Shown here piece after piece: positions 17,304 through 26,048 of a stretch of DNA of 64,000 nt. Numbering within the stretch: the first letter of the stretch is position 1; each line of letters starts with the position of its first letter. The stretch covers positions 1 to 64,000 of the forward strand of contig NZ_RQFO01000011.1 of NCBI RefSeq assembly GCF_004770045.1, written 5' to 3'. The notes beneath the pieces were generated by a model. That model saw only the letters and a list, made by a program, of their open reading frames with translations. It had not been told where the DNA came from and did not search any database. Both the position numbers and the translations under genes were made by a program. This stretch comes from Leptospira montravelensis (GTDB lineage: Bacteria; Spirochaetota; Leptospiria; Leptospirales; Leptospiraceae).

Positions 17304-18581
17304 ATGCCTTCCACCAAGTATAAAAAGGTCGTAGTGGTCTTCAAACGTACCAAATACGAATTAGATTTGGAAACTTACGGCTCCATTCAGGCTTACAAGG
17401 AAGTTGCACGCCAAAATCCAGAAGTCTTTGAAAGAACTTTGGAATCACATGAGAGGCAATTAGAGTCTCGAAATTTTTTAAAAGCCCAAGTTTTTCCCGA
17501 AGCTGACTTTGTGTTTCGTGAAAACTTTGATCCAGAAAACGGAACGAAATACGATTTAATAGTGGCTCATGGTGGTGATAACCATTTTACTTATGTTGCA
17601 CATTTAGCAGGAAATACACCTTTAATTGGATGTAATTCGGATCCACATTCTTCCGTGGGAGCCTTACTTGGGTTTACCGCAGAGGAACTAAAAATTGCCG
17701 TAAAAAATAACTTCAATCAAACTCAAATGGAGTCCTGGTCACTTTTAGATACGGAAATCCTATATCCGAATGGAACAAAACTGAAAACCGTGCCAGCTAT
17801 TTGTGAACTTTCTATCCGAAACAATAGCCCAGATCTCACATCCAGGTTTTGGATTTCCTACCAAGGACAAAAAGAGGAACAAAAATGTTCCGGATTACTA
17901 GTTTACACAGGGGCGGGATCAACAGGTTGGATCAGTTCATGTTTTCCCAAAAAATTCTCGCCATTCTCCAAACATGAGCCATTTTTCCATGTTTATTCCC
18001 GAGAAATACGAGTGAAGTCCCGAGAAACAGAGTTTTCCTTGGCAGATTTTAGGGCTTTAGATCAAGTGGAAGTTATTTCTGAAATGAATGGTGGACTCGC
18101 AGTTGATTCTCTCACGGAGAGACATTATCCGTTTCCACCTTACGCCAAGGCGACGATTCGATTATCGCCAGAGAAATTATCTGTAATTGTTCCGCTAAAG
18201 AGAGGGGAATCCATGCAAGACTTACCATACGAAATAGAACAGAAACGTATCAATGGAACTGTCATCGTCCAAATTAAAGGTCGTATGGAATCAGGTCCAC
18301 TTGACCGTATTACACAAACAATCCTCGATGAAATGGTTGGGACCGACAGAAAACATCTCATTTTAGATTTTTCTGAACTTAGATACATTTCCAGTTTAGG
18401 AATTCGTATGATATTGGATGTAAAAATGAATTTGCAAAAAAGAAACAAGGAAATGGCTTTAGTTGGTGTAACAAGTTCCATCTTACAAGTGTTTCATTTA
18501 CTTGGTCTTTCCAATGCATTTCAATTCTATCCAGATCGCGAAGAAGCACTAAAATCATTTGAGGAGTCATCTAAGCCATAG
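17304..18581 (+). CDS. NAD-kinase-like domain fused to a STAS domain
   Basis: A 425-residue two-domain protein. Residues about 1-295 look like an ATP-NAD kinase fold: a VAHGGDNHF stretch at 88-95 sits where NAD kinases have GGDGT, and YTGAGSTGW at 201-209 resembles the later GST-A-Y motif. Residues about 305-422 form a STAS domain (LILDFSELRYISSLGIRMIL), with Ser363/Ser364 at the usual phospho-acceptor site of anti-anti-sigma factors. The altered GGDG motif may mean loss of kinase activity and retention of nucleotide sensing. A membrane protein gene follows without a gap. Confidence 0.75.
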   Translation: MPSTKYKKVVVVFKRTKYELDLETYGSIQAYKEVARQNPEVFERTLESHERQLESRNFLKAQVFPEADFVFRENFDPENGTKYDLIVAHGGDNHFTYVAHLAGNTPLIGCNSDPHSSVGALLGFTAEELKIAVKNNFNQTQMESWSLLDTEILYPNGTKLKTVPAICELSIRNNSPDLTSRFWISYQGQKEEQKCSGLLVYTGAGSTGWISSCFPKKFSPFSKHEPFFHVYSREIRVKSRETEFSLADFRALDQVEVISEMNGGLAVDSLTERHYPFPPYAKATIRLSPEKLSVIVPLKRGESMQDLPYEIEQKRINGTVIVQIKGRMESGPLDRITQTILDEMVGTDRKHLILDFSELRYISSLGIRMILDVKMNLQKRNKEMALVGVTSSILQVFHLLGLSNAFQFYPDREEALKSFEESSKP

Positions 18582-19130
18582 ATGTCTCCTCGAGTATCCG
18601 TCTGGATCACTAATGCGGTTTTTTTATCTTTTATTGTTGTATCTCTATTCTATTCGCTAGTCCATTTCGAAAATCAAAACTTAAAAACAGAAACTGCAAA
18701 CTTAAACGAGGAAAAGAATAGAAGTTTTGCAATTGTACAAGAACTCTCACGTGTCAAAAACCAATTCCCAATTGCTTACCAATGTCATTATAGTTTCGGA
18801 CTAAGCAACGGCTCACTCCATGAAATTACAGAGAGAATCCCCTACTCTATTTACAAAAAGCTAAGGTTAGGTGATACGATTCAGGTTTATAAAAAGGAAA
18901 TTAGAATTTTTGGGAAACAAACGGCAATTTCTAGAATTAAGGGGAATGAAGAACCACTCCCCCTTTTGGAAAACTTAGAAAGATACTTTCAATATGGATT
19001 TATCTATTTACTCGTATTAGTCGGTTTTACTTTTATTGTTAGGGTTTTGGGATTACTATCTCAAACCTATCCTTCGCGGCAAAAACTAAATGAGACTGAC
19101 GAGATTGTTGTAAATAATTCTCAGGATTAA
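18582..19130 (+). CDS. Two-span membrane hypothetical protein
   Basis: A 182-residue protein. One membrane span lies at about residues 9-27 and another at about 135-157, with a soluble loop of about 105 residues in between that is probably periplasmic. It begins directly at the base after the stop of the NAD-kinase-like/STAS gene, so both are translated from one message. The partner relation suggests a membrane anchor or sensor for the STAS protein, which is an inference. The 3' end overlaps the convergent exported gene by 92 bp. Confidence 0.65.
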   Translation: MSPRVSVWITNAVFLSFIVVSLFYSLVHFENQNLKTETANLNEEKNRSFAIVQELSRVKNQFPIAYQCHYSFGLSNGSLHEITERIPYSIYKKLRLGDTIQVYKKEIRIFGKQTAISRIKGNEEPLPLLENLERYFQYGFIYLLVLVGFTFIVRVLGLLSQTYPSRQKLNETDEIVVNNSQD

Positions 19131-19566
19131 CATCAAAACTTACGAAACACATATATTTATCATGTTTTACAACATACATAAATTCTGAATAATTTAGATG
19201 AGTGTTCTGAGTCATAAAACCGCGAAGCCATTTACTCTCTCTGTAAACCCTTTCGTATTGAATATTCGTAGCATCAATTTTTTTAATTGCTTCTGATGAT
19301 TCCTTAGAATAGTCCCGGCTCATAATTTCTTTTTTTAGCGTCTTGATTAAGTTATATTCCAATTTCGCTTTATTAGGTGGCAAATTTTCTGGGCGGGTTT
19401 TATAATAGTATTCAAATAACTCTTTATCTTGTCCCTCTTTCGCATCGTGATTCTCTTGGTTCACATCTGTTGGGGTGGCTTGTGGTTTGGTGTCCTGTGC
19501 AGAGATAGAGACAACTGCTACAAATAACACAAGGGTAATCGAAAGGGATTTTTTTAAGAGTTCCAT
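19039..19566 (-). CDS. Exported hypothetical protein
   Basis: A 175-residue protein with a clear Sec signal peptide (about residues 1-23, ending SISAQ). It has a linker rich in Pro, Asp and Gln, then a helical region and a final beta-like stretch (SHLVFAAKDRFEIVIP). No family recognised. Its 3' end overlaps the convergent 18582-19130 gene by 92 bp, which is long; both reading frames look protein-like in the overlap, so one C-terminus could be a recent extension. Confidence 0.65.
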   Translation of the reverse strand: MELLKKSLSITLVLFVAVVSISAQDTKPQATPTDVNQENHDAKEGQDKELFEYYYKTRPENLPPNKAKLEYNLIKTLKKEIMSRDYSKESSEAIKKIDATNIQYERVYRESKWLRGFMTQNTHLNYSEFMYVVKHDKYMCFVSFDVNPENYLQQSRQSHLVFAAKDRFEIVIPKP

Positions 19567-19653
19567 AGTCTACATTATCGGATTCCTGACCCAAATTTCA
19601 AAATAAAATTTTCTGTTTTCAAAAAGAGAAACAAGGTTCAAAACAGGTTTATC

Positions 19654-21156
19654 ATGTCGATTCCTCCGCTCATTACCTTCCAAGAGGACTTCCTTTCCGG
19701 AAAGCTGATTTCCAAGGAATATGTCCACTTTTCGGAAATCGACTGTCCAGAACTAGATGTTTGGATTGGAAGAGTGGTTCGTAGTATTTCCTTAGAATTC
19801 CTACATGAAATACTTTTTACCATCCTAAGTGAGCTCCTGGTAAACGGTTGTAAGGCCAACGGGAAACGTGTTTTTTTTAAAGAACAAGGACTAAATCTCT
19901 GGGATGAAAATGATTATGCCAGAGGAATTCCTATGTACAAGGATGAATTTGGCCATAATCGCAAAAGAGTCTTTTTAGCACTGGATCATTCCAATTACAA
20001 GATATCGTTAAGCACCATTTATAAAGAAGATTATATAGAATTTAGAGTCAGAAATAATGCTAAAATTTTGCCCGAAGAAAAAAATAGAATTATAAAAAGA
20101 GTTGAGGCGTCCAAAAAATACAAAAACATAAACGACGCCTATCGCGAGTCAGTTGACAATGAAGAGAGCTCTGGACTTGGAATTGTGCTCATTCATATCT
20201 TACTCAGAAATTCAGGTATATCGAACCAGTTTTTTCAGTTAATGACTACAGATGAATACACAGAAGTCATCATTCGAATTCCAAAACAACTTATACCAAA
20301 GGAAAATCAGACTAATATAAAAAATCTACTTGTCCGTGAAGTGAATACCCTACCTCCCCTTCCATCTCAGATCCAAAAACTAATTCTTATCGCAAAGAAA
20401 AAAGATGTCGATTGGCATGAAATTGCAGCACAAGTAGAAAAAGATCCAGCCATTACTGTTGAAATTTTAAAAATAGCAAATTCTCCTCTATTTGGAGCAC
20501 ATACTCCAATTATTTCTGTTTTAGAAGGAGTGAAAAGAATTGGTCTCAAAAATCTTGAATCTATTTTTTTAACATTAGGTGCGAAAAAAATACTTAACTC
20601 TCGTTATGCGAAACAAGTATTAGTATGGACACATTCTTTCAAAACATCTATGTATGCGAGGTTTCTGATAGAAGATCGCAAAAAACATTTAAAGTTATTA
20701 GAACCTGCTATTATTACTGCCCTACTTCATGATCTAGGTAGGATGGTACTTCTTTCCCTGGATTTAAGCCAAGTGAATCAAATTAGAGTTCTTAGAAGTG
20801 ATGACAATAATGAAATTTCAGAATGGGTAGAAGAATATACCTTAGGCACTACACATTCCGAAATCGGTCATTTGATGGCTGAAAAGTGGAATTTCCCTGA
20901 GGAGATATTAGATGTAATACGTTATCATCACAAACCTTGGCAATGCAAAACTAGAAATAATATTCTATGTCAGATCATTTACCTAGCTGATATTTTAGCC
21001 AACATTGGTCGAGGCAAAGGAAATTACTTCACAGTAGAACCAGAAGTTTTGGAATATTTTGAAATCTCTTCAGAAAAGGAATTTCGAGATATGCAGGATA
21101 GTTTTAAAATCAAATTTGAGGAGCATAGAGAAGAATACCAAAATCTCTTAGCTTAA
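19654..21156 (+). CDS. HATPase-like / HDOD-domain signalling protein
   Basis: A 500-residue cytoplasmic protein. The N-terminal part (about 1-220) resembles a GHKL histidine-kinase-type ATPase: an N-box-like SELLVNGCKANG at about 62-73 and a G-box-like ESSGLGIVLIHILLRNSG at about 169-186. The second half (about 230-430) is an HDOD domain (REVNTLPPLPSQIQKL, then LLHDLGRMVLL and YHHKP), a degenerate HD phosphodiesterase-like module used in signalling. The HD-like residues LLHDLGR are partly intact. A kinase-like sensor coupled to HDOD output is inferred. Confidence 0.8.
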   Translation: MSIPPLITFQEDFLSGKLISKEYVHFSEIDCPELDVWIGRVVRSISLEFLHEILFTILSELLVNGCKANGKRVFFKEQGLNLWDENDYARGIPMYKDEFGHNRKRVFLALDHSNYKISLSTIYKEDYIEFRVRNNAKILPEEKNRIIKRVEASKKYKNINDAYRESVDNEESSGLGIVLIHILLRNSGISNQFFQLMTTDEYTEVIIRIPKQLIPKENQTNIKNLLVREVNTLPPLPSQIQKLILIAKKKDVDWHEIAAQVEKDPAITVEILKIANSPLFGAHTPIISVLEGVKRIGLKNLESIFLTLGAKKILNSRYAKQVLVWTHSFKTSMYARFLIEDRKKHLKLLEPAIITALLHDLGRMVLLSLDLSQVNQIRVLRSDDNNEISEWVEEYTLGTTHSEIGHLMAEKWNFPEEILDVIRYHHKPWQCKTRNNILCQIIYLADILANIGRGKGNYFTVEPEVLEYFEISSEKEFRDMQDSFKIKFEEHREEYQNLLA

Positions 21157-21164
21157 TTAAAATT

Positions 21165-21416
21165 ATGAACTGGAAAGATTTATTAAACCTTGAAGACAAT
21201 CAGTTAGAAGATCCGAAACTTGCAGATGAATTTAACTTAGTGGGGCATCCAGAATACCCTAGTATATCCACACTTCCCCCAGAAGAAACATTAGAAATTC
21301 TCAAAGAATTCTTAATGGCAGAAGGACAAATTGTAAATATCAAAAACCTTTTAAGTTATGCACCTATTTTAGAAATTACATTAATTAAAAAGAATTTACC
21401 GACAATCTACGGATAG
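21165..21416 (+). CDS. Small hypothetical protein
   Basis: An 83-residue acidic cytoplasmic protein with no recognised domain. It begins 9 bp after the HATPase-HDOD gene, so it is probably co-translated and may be a partner of it. The next gene on the other strand begins its stop codon at the following base, so the two genes are exactly tail-to-tail. Confidence 0.6.
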   Translation: MNWKDLLNLEDNQLEDPKLADEFNLVGHPEYPSISTLPPEETLEILKEFLMAEGQIVNIKNLLSYAPILEITLIKKNLPTIYG

Positions 21417-21857
21417 TCATTCCACATCTTGAACATCACTAATCGCTATTTGATGTTCCTTGCCAACTTCGTTGCTAAATTCAATCTTCTTAGCTACTGA
21501 TTTTTCCATACTACTAATGAGAAGTTCGTTTGTCCTAGCTAAACGATCTGCCATAATCGAAACCATCTTTGCAGCAAATTTTGGGTTCTTTACCAGAAAG
21601 TTTTCTAACTGTTGTTTGCTTTCAATAACTGCCACTTCACAATTTGTTATCGTTCTTGCAGTAGCACTTCTTGGGTTTGAACTAAACAAAGCCATTTCGC
21701 CAAAAAAATCTCCAGGTTTCATGAGAGCCAATCTTGTTTGGCTATTATTCACCGTAAAAAATATCTCAACGTTTCCTTGGAGGATGATGTACATCGCATT
21801 ATTCAGTTCCCCTTCTTTGAAGATTCTCTGATTTGGCGGAATGTTGAGTTTGCTCAT
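21417..21857 (-). CDS. Cyclic-nucleotide-binding domain protein (Crp-like, no HTH)
   Basis: A 146-residue protein that is almost only a cNMP-binding domain. It shows the phosphate-binding cassette pattern (KPGDFFGEMALFSSNPRSATA, of which GEMAL and RSATA are the key residues). The usual DNA-binding helix-turn-helix is absent, and a short charged C-terminal tail replaces it. It may act by protein contact in second-messenger signalling. The first half of the cassette matches cAMP-binding members, but the ligand is not proved. Confidence 0.85.
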   Translation of the reverse strand: MSKLNIPPNQRIFKEGELNNAMYIILQGNVEIFFTVNNSQTRLALMKPGDFFGEMALFSSNPRSATARTITNCEVAVIESKQQLENFLVKNPKFAAKMVSIMADRLARTNELLISSMEKSVAKKIEFSNEVGKEHQIAISDVQDVE

Positions 21858-21966
21858 TGATTCGTGGCTCCTATATCTATTTTTGGCTATTTTGCCTAAA
21901 ATCTGAATTCATTTTCCTTTGCACCAGGAAATCTGAAAAGAAAATGCCGTAAAGGAGATAGCAATT

Positions 21967-23043
21967 ATGGAATGGGAATTACTAGGGATCATACTAACGG
22001 GACTGGCAGCTTTGAGTCTTTTGGTCTTTCAAATCCCCTACTCCATCCCGCACCCACTGGGAGCCAGACAAGGCAGAGAAAATCGGTTCGATGTCTTGAG
22101 GGGATTCGCGATGGTTGGAATCGTCCTAATCCATATCCATTCATATTTCCAATTTTTTCATCCTGCCGATCAAATTGTGATCAGAACGACACTATTTTTT
22201 TCCAACCTCTCTCGATTTTCAGTCCCTTTGTTTATACTAACATCTGCTATATTTTTAAGAAAAAAAGATGGTTATTGGATTTCAAAACTAAAGAACCTCG
22301 TTTTACCATACACACTTGCCTCAGGTTTTGGATATTTAGTAAAATATAACCATTACAATGCATTAGAATTTATCCAATTTTATTTCTTAGGGAAAGTGTT
22401 CGCACCCTTCTATTTTGTCCCTTTATTAATTCAGTTTTATTTATTGTTTTATCTTTTTGATAAACTACTCTCTAATAAGTTGTTTTCGAAGTCATTACTA
22501 CTTATTTCTTTTTTATTAAATTTATCTTCTAACTTAGGCTTTTTTGACTCAATTCTACCTAAAGAGTATCATGCTATATCAATTTTGAATTATATTTTTT
22601 TCTTTATCTTAGGAATCTATATCGGACTTTCCAATGAAGAAAAAGCTAACCAAAATAGAGAAAAGTCTCTTATATTCGGAACCTTTGCCATATTATTTTT
22701 CTTTTTTTTAATCCTATTTAGTTTTGGATATTTTGTAGATTTCAAAAACCATCACCTAATATACCCCATATTTATCTTTTTTGGAATTTGGGAATTATTG
22801 CCCAAATTCAATAGAAAGATTTCAGATTGGATTTCATTTATAGGAAACAATAGCCTATTTATATTTTTATTACACCCGTTTATCATCCACATGATGCACA
22901 GCGTGGATCCTTATACTTTTGGCGGTCCGGTAATAGGTTATATTGTCACATTAGTTCTAAACGTCGGTATCCCAATCATCATAGCATTTACAATCCAAAA
23001 GGGTAAGTCTTTATATCGATTACACCACTCTGACGAACGGTAG
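21967..23043 (+). CDS. Acyltransferase family 3 membrane protein (OafA-like)
   Basis: A 358-residue polytopic protein with about ten spans. The family signature RFDVLRGFAMVGIVLIHIH is at about residues 40-58, with His56 as the likely catalytic residue. These enzymes O-acylate sugars or lipids of the cell surface. The region after the first span is AT-rich and hydrophobic as usual. The 3' end overlaps the convergent FMN reductase gene by 56 bp. Confidence 0.8.
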   Translation: MEWELLGIILTGLAALSLLVFQIPYSIPHPLGARQGRENRFDVLRGFAMVGIVLIHIHSYFQFFHPADQIVIRTTLFFSNLSRFSVPLFILTSAIFLRKKDGYWISKLKNLVLPYTLASGFGYLVKYNHYNALEFIQFYFLGKVFAPFYFVPLLIQFYLLFYLFDKLLSNKLFSKSLLLISFLLNLSSNLGFFDSILPKEYHAISILNYIFFFILGIYIGLSNEEKANQNREKSLIFGTFAILFFFFLILFSFGYFVDFKNHHLIYPIFIFFGIWELLPKFNRKISDWISFIGNNSLFIFLLHPFIIHMMHSVDPYTFGGPVIGYIVTLVLNVGIPIIIAFTIQKGKSLYRLHHSDER

Positions 23044-23590
23044 CAAATGCTTTTGCATATTCTACCAATACATTCAAAGTATAGGTTAGCCTGGATCTAA
23101 TATATTCATCATCTTTACTTTCTGGATTTTCAGAATTCAAAACAGATTCCACATGCCGAACAATTACATGATCAGGTAGGTAAACAATACGAGTGTTTTT
23201 ATAACTAGACATTCGTAGCTCAGCATTCGGATAACTACCACCCATTCCACTGGAAACTGTAATAATGAGTCCAGGTTTATGCGAGATATCACCACCGCTT
23301 AGGTAAAGAAAAAAGTTCTTTAAAGCAGGACTTGCCATTCCTGCATATTCTGGAGAAAGGAATATATATGCGTCAGCACTACTAAACCCTGAACTATATT
23401 CTAACCAAAATTTTTTAATTTCTGAATCCTTTTCCCACATTGATGGATCCCATAATGGAAGAGGATTTCCACCTAAATCATAAAGACTAGTTTCAATACC
23501 TTTTGTTTTTAATATCTCGGCTAGGAATTTACCTACTTTAAATGTTTGTGAATTCTTTCTATGGCTTCCAGCTACTAAGGATATTTTCAT
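22988..23590 (-). CDS. NADPH-dependent FMN reductase-type flavoprotein
   Basis: A 200-residue flavodoxin-fold protein. It starts MKISLVAGSHRKNSQT, the phosphate-binding loop of FMN, and has LSPEYAGMASPALKNFFLYLSGG (of which SPEYAGM and ALKNFF are hallmark). It reduces FMN or quinones with NAD(P)H. The ATG at 23590 overlaps the TGA of the basic-tailed gene (ATGA), so it is the fourth gene of the first par operon. That placement is unusual for a redox enzyme. Confidence 0.85.
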   Translation of the reverse strand: MKISLVAGSHRKNSQTFKVGKFLAEILKTKGIETSLYDLGGNPLPLWDPSMWEKDSEIKKFWLEYSSGFSSADAYIFLSPEYAGMASPALKNFFLYLSGGDISHKPGLIITVSSGMGGSYPNAELRMSSYKNTRIVYLPDHVIVRHVESVLNSENPESKDDEYIRSRLTYTLNVLVEYAKAFATVRQSGVIDIKTYPFGL

Positions 23591-24237
23591 CTAAGACCAC
23601 CCCCTCCACCTTGGTTTTTATTTCCTTTGTTATGTGGTTTCTTTTTATTTTTCCATTTGCGACTATTATGACCACTAGGTTTTGGATCTCTATCATCTTT
23701 TTTCTTCTGTTGATGATTGTTTTGTTTTTTATCAGAAAAAGCTCTTTCTTTTTTCTGCTCTCTATCTTTGGCAAACCGTAGTTTTTCATCACCGTATAAT
23801 TGAATATATCCAAACAAAAAAGCAGCAAGAATTCCATGAATGCGTTCCCACTGTTTTTTATCTAATTCACCAAATACTGAATGGTCTGCAAAAGGACCAG
23901 AATGTAATTTAAAAGCAGTTAACGATGTTTTTAATCTTAGCAGTGCTGATTCCGCATCACCCAAATCTTTAAGCGGGAAACCTGGAATTTGGTTTGCCTT
24001 AGTGTAACTACCTTTTGAAAGCAGTTTTGCAAACTTATATTTTCCTAATATTTTATTGATAGTATTTCTTTTGGTTGTCGATCCAACTTTTTGGATAGAT
24101 AATTCAATTGACTCGGCCAAAAAGTCATATACTTGACTTAACGTAATGTCTGCCTTTTGTTTTTTTTCACAAACAACAATAATAGACAACTCTCTTTCAA
24201 TGTCGTCTATCGTTTTCAGTTTTAAATTTGATTTCAT
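23587..24237 (-). CDS. Hypothetical protein with basic, Gly-rich tail, parAB-linked
   Basis: A 216-residue protein. The first 150 residues are helical with no known motif; the last 60 are very basic and rich in Lys, Asn, Gln and Gly (runs such as KKQNNHQQKKKDDR and GGGGG). This is typical of a nucleic-acid-binding tail, an inference from composition. It begins 7 bp after parB and its stop codon overlaps the FMN reductase start. Constant coupling to parB suggests a third component of the partition system. No function is known. Confidence 0.65.
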   Translation of the reverse strand: MKSNLKLKTIDDIERELSIIVVCEKKQKADITLSQVYDFLAESIELSIQKVGSTTKRNTINKILGKYKFAKLLSKGSYTKANQIPGFPLKDLGDAESALLRLKTSLTAFKLHSGPFADHSVFGELDKKQWERIHGILAAFLFGYIQLYGDEKLRFAKDREQKKERAFSDKKQNNHQQKKKDDRDPKPSGHNSRKWKNKKKPHNKGNKNQGGGGGLR

Positions 24238-24243
24238 TTTTTC

Positions 24244-24954
24244 CTACTCGTTGATTCCGTACTTCTTTTTAAGTATACTCAAATCTTTTAAAAAGTTATC
24301 TCGCACTTTCCCGCTAAGTTTACTTAAATTGATACTGACACGGGTCGAAGCAGATCCTGGTCGGGGTGAAATCGTTTCACCCCCTCTGTTTTCTTTACGT
24401 TTAAGTAATTCTTCAAGATTCTTCACTGAAAGTGGTTTGCCACTAATTATCAGCTCCATTACAGATTTTTGGTCCAGTCTTGCAATACTGCTAAGTTGCT
24501 TTACATACCGTCCGCTGTAACCCAACAATTCAGAGACTTCTTCTGCTGTTTTTCTTTTTTCTTTACGAAGGAACTGAATTGCTTTGCCAACTTCCCAAGG
24601 ATTTAGATTCTTTCTCTTTTCATTTTCCGCAAGTGACATCTCATAACAGACATCTTCATTTGCTTCGGTGATAATCGCAGGAATTTCTTTCCATCCTAAC
24701 TTGATGGCAGCACGATATCGGCGTTCCCCAGCAACAATTAAATATTTACCTTTATCTTTCCTGACCAGGATTGGTTCGATTAAACCTAACCTTTCCATCG
24801 AAGGCAACAAGTCCGTCGTGTCTTCTCGACCGATGAGACGAGGTTGAGTTGGGTTAGGAAAAATTTGACTCAGCTCTAAATGCGAAGGATTCTTTTTCTT
24901 TTCCGAATACGCAGAGATTAAATCTAAAGCTTGGAATTCAGTTTTTTTGGACAT
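24244..24954 (-). CDS. parB: ParB/RepB-family partition protein (locus 1)
   Basis: A 236-residue ParB-type protein. The ParB/Srx box is present (VAGERRYRAAIKLGWKEIPA), then a central HTH (TAEEVSELLGYSGRYVKQLSS) that binds the centromere. The C-terminal dimer part is short. It starts within the 3' end of parA. A 21-bp palindrome that matches the one upstream of parA lies inside the gene at 24363-24383 and may be a binding site. The nucleotide (CTP) binding expected from the box is an inference. Confidence 0.9.
   Translation of the reverse strand: MSKKTEFQALDLISAYSEKKKNPSHLELSQIFPNPTQPRLIGREDTTDLLPSMERLGLIEPILVRKDKGKYLIVAGERRYRAAIKLGWKEIPAIITEANEDVCYEMSLAENEKRKNLNPWEVGKAIQFLRKEKRKTAEEVSELLGYSGRYVKQLSSIARLDQKSVMELIISGKPLSVKNLEELLKRKENRGGETISPRPGSASTRVSINLSKLSGKVRDNFLKDLSILKKKYGINE
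24363..24383. promoter_or_regulatory. Palindrome, candidate parS site (locus 1), inside parB
   Basis: A perfect 9-3-9 inverted repeat whose inner 19 bases are GGGTGAAATCGTTTCACCC. The same core, with one base changed in the centre, recurs upstream of parA at 25922-25940. It differs from the common chromosomal parS, whose arms are in the opposite order, so this would be a lineage-specific site. Binding by ParB is not proved. Confidence 0.55.
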
Positions 24955-25864
24955 CTATTTTACTTTTAACCTCGGAAGCAAGTTCACGAAAATTTTTCAT
25001 TGTTGCTAAGTCAATTTTAGCAAGAAAAGACATTTTTGCTTGGGCTTGAGGAATGGATTCTCTCCGTTGGATGACCGTTTCAAATACAGGAAAATATTTT
25101 TTCACGCCTTCAGCAAGACCAGCAAGTGCTTTCTGACCTTCGTATTGATTTAAAACAGCTCCTAATAACTTCAACCTCTGGTTAGCTTTTTTCTGGATTT
25201 TCTGAAATGTTTCATATAGATCTCTAATCCCTTGTAAACTAAAAGCTCTGGTTTGAATGGGAACAAGTATGTAATCAGCACATATTAATGCATTTTCCAA
25301 AATAAGGCCTAGAGAAGGTGGGCAATCAATAATGATATACTCGTATCGCGAACGTAAAGGTAGAATTGCTTCATTTAACAATTCAAAATCATCCCTTTCA
25401 TAGGGCGTGGTTAAATTTGCCAGCTCCAAAGTTGAAGGTAACAAGTCAAAATTTTCACCAATCGATTTGATTGCCGGTTCTATATTTTTTGCTTTTTTCC
25501 CTCGGTATCCCAAATAATCCATTACCGAAGGTACATCATCTTTCAAAAATAATTGAGTCGCATTTGCCTGAGGATCCCAATCAATCAACAAAACTTTATG
25601 GTTTTCAGCAAGGGCCTCAGCAAGATACAAACTAATCGTCGTTTTCCCCTCCCCCCCCTTTTGGTTTGATACCGCAATCACATGGCTATCAAAACCATCA
25701 CTTTGCCTAGGTTCAAAATATTTCAGCAGAATCGACTGCTTAAATTCTTTAGATTTCCATCCAGGTATTTTCAGGTTTGCTGCTTTTTCTGAAAACTCGC
25801 TAGTGTTCATCCCAACAAATTTGGCTGCTTCCTCTTCTGTAAATATAGAATCTGTTTTGCCCAT
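24938..25864 (-). CDS. parA: ParA-family partition ATPase (locus 1), HTH N-terminal
   Basis: A 308-residue deviant-Walker ATPase. Walker A is NQKGGEGKTT at 67-76 (Glu replaces the usual Val), then LIDWDPQANAT and IIIDCPPSLG. The first 50 residues carry a short HTH-like segment (FTEEEAAKFVGMNTSEFSEKA), similar to autoregulating plasmid-type ParAs. The 3' end overlaps parB. The palindrome at 25917-25945 lies 53 bp upstream and could be its operator. Confidence 0.92.
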   Translation of the reverse strand: MGKTDSIFTEEEAAKFVGMNTSEFSEKAANLKIPGWKSKEFKQSILLKYFEPRQSDGFDSHVIAVSNQKGGEGKTTISLYLAEALAENHKVLLIDWDPQANATQLFLKDDVPSVMDYLGYRGKKAKNIEPAIKSIGENFDLLPSTLELANLTTPYERDDFELLNEAILPLRSRYEYIIIDCPPSLGLILENALICADYILVPIQTRAFSLQGIRDLYETFQKIQKKANQRLKLLGAVLNQYEGQKALAGLAEGVKKYFPVFETVIQRRESIPQAQAKMSFLAKIDLATMKNFRELASEVKSKIDVQKN

Positions 25865-25916
25865 AACCTACTAGATGGTGAGTGAGCCTATCCGGACTGT
25901 CAATTTAATTATGTCT

Positions 25917-25945
25917 CTTAGGGGTGAAATCATTTCACCCTTAAG
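25917..25945. promoter_or_regulatory. Long palindrome upstream of parA (locus 1), operator/parS candidate
   Basis: A near-perfect 14-1-14 inverted repeat with one mismatch. Its inner 19 bases (25922-25940) are GGGTGAAATCATTTCACCC, the same core as the site inside parB. It lies between parA and the divergent beta-barrel-like gene, so it may control both. Next to it at 25905-25917 is TTAATTATGTCTC, which also occurs at 50399-50411 in the replication control region. Confidence 0.6.
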
Positions 25946-26048
25946 AGAGAACGAAGACCGTTTCAAAAAACAAGAAGCCATAACCAACCATATCCTTCGG
26001 GCAAAATTTAGGAATTTACAACTTTAGGGTCAAATAGATCGTAAGTTG

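Noticed and set aside
24363..25940. CRISPR-like or transposon inverted repeats from the two GGGTGAAA palindromes
   Set aside because: Only two copies, 1.5 kb apart, each self-palindromic and tied to parA/parB; no spacers, transposase or target duplication.
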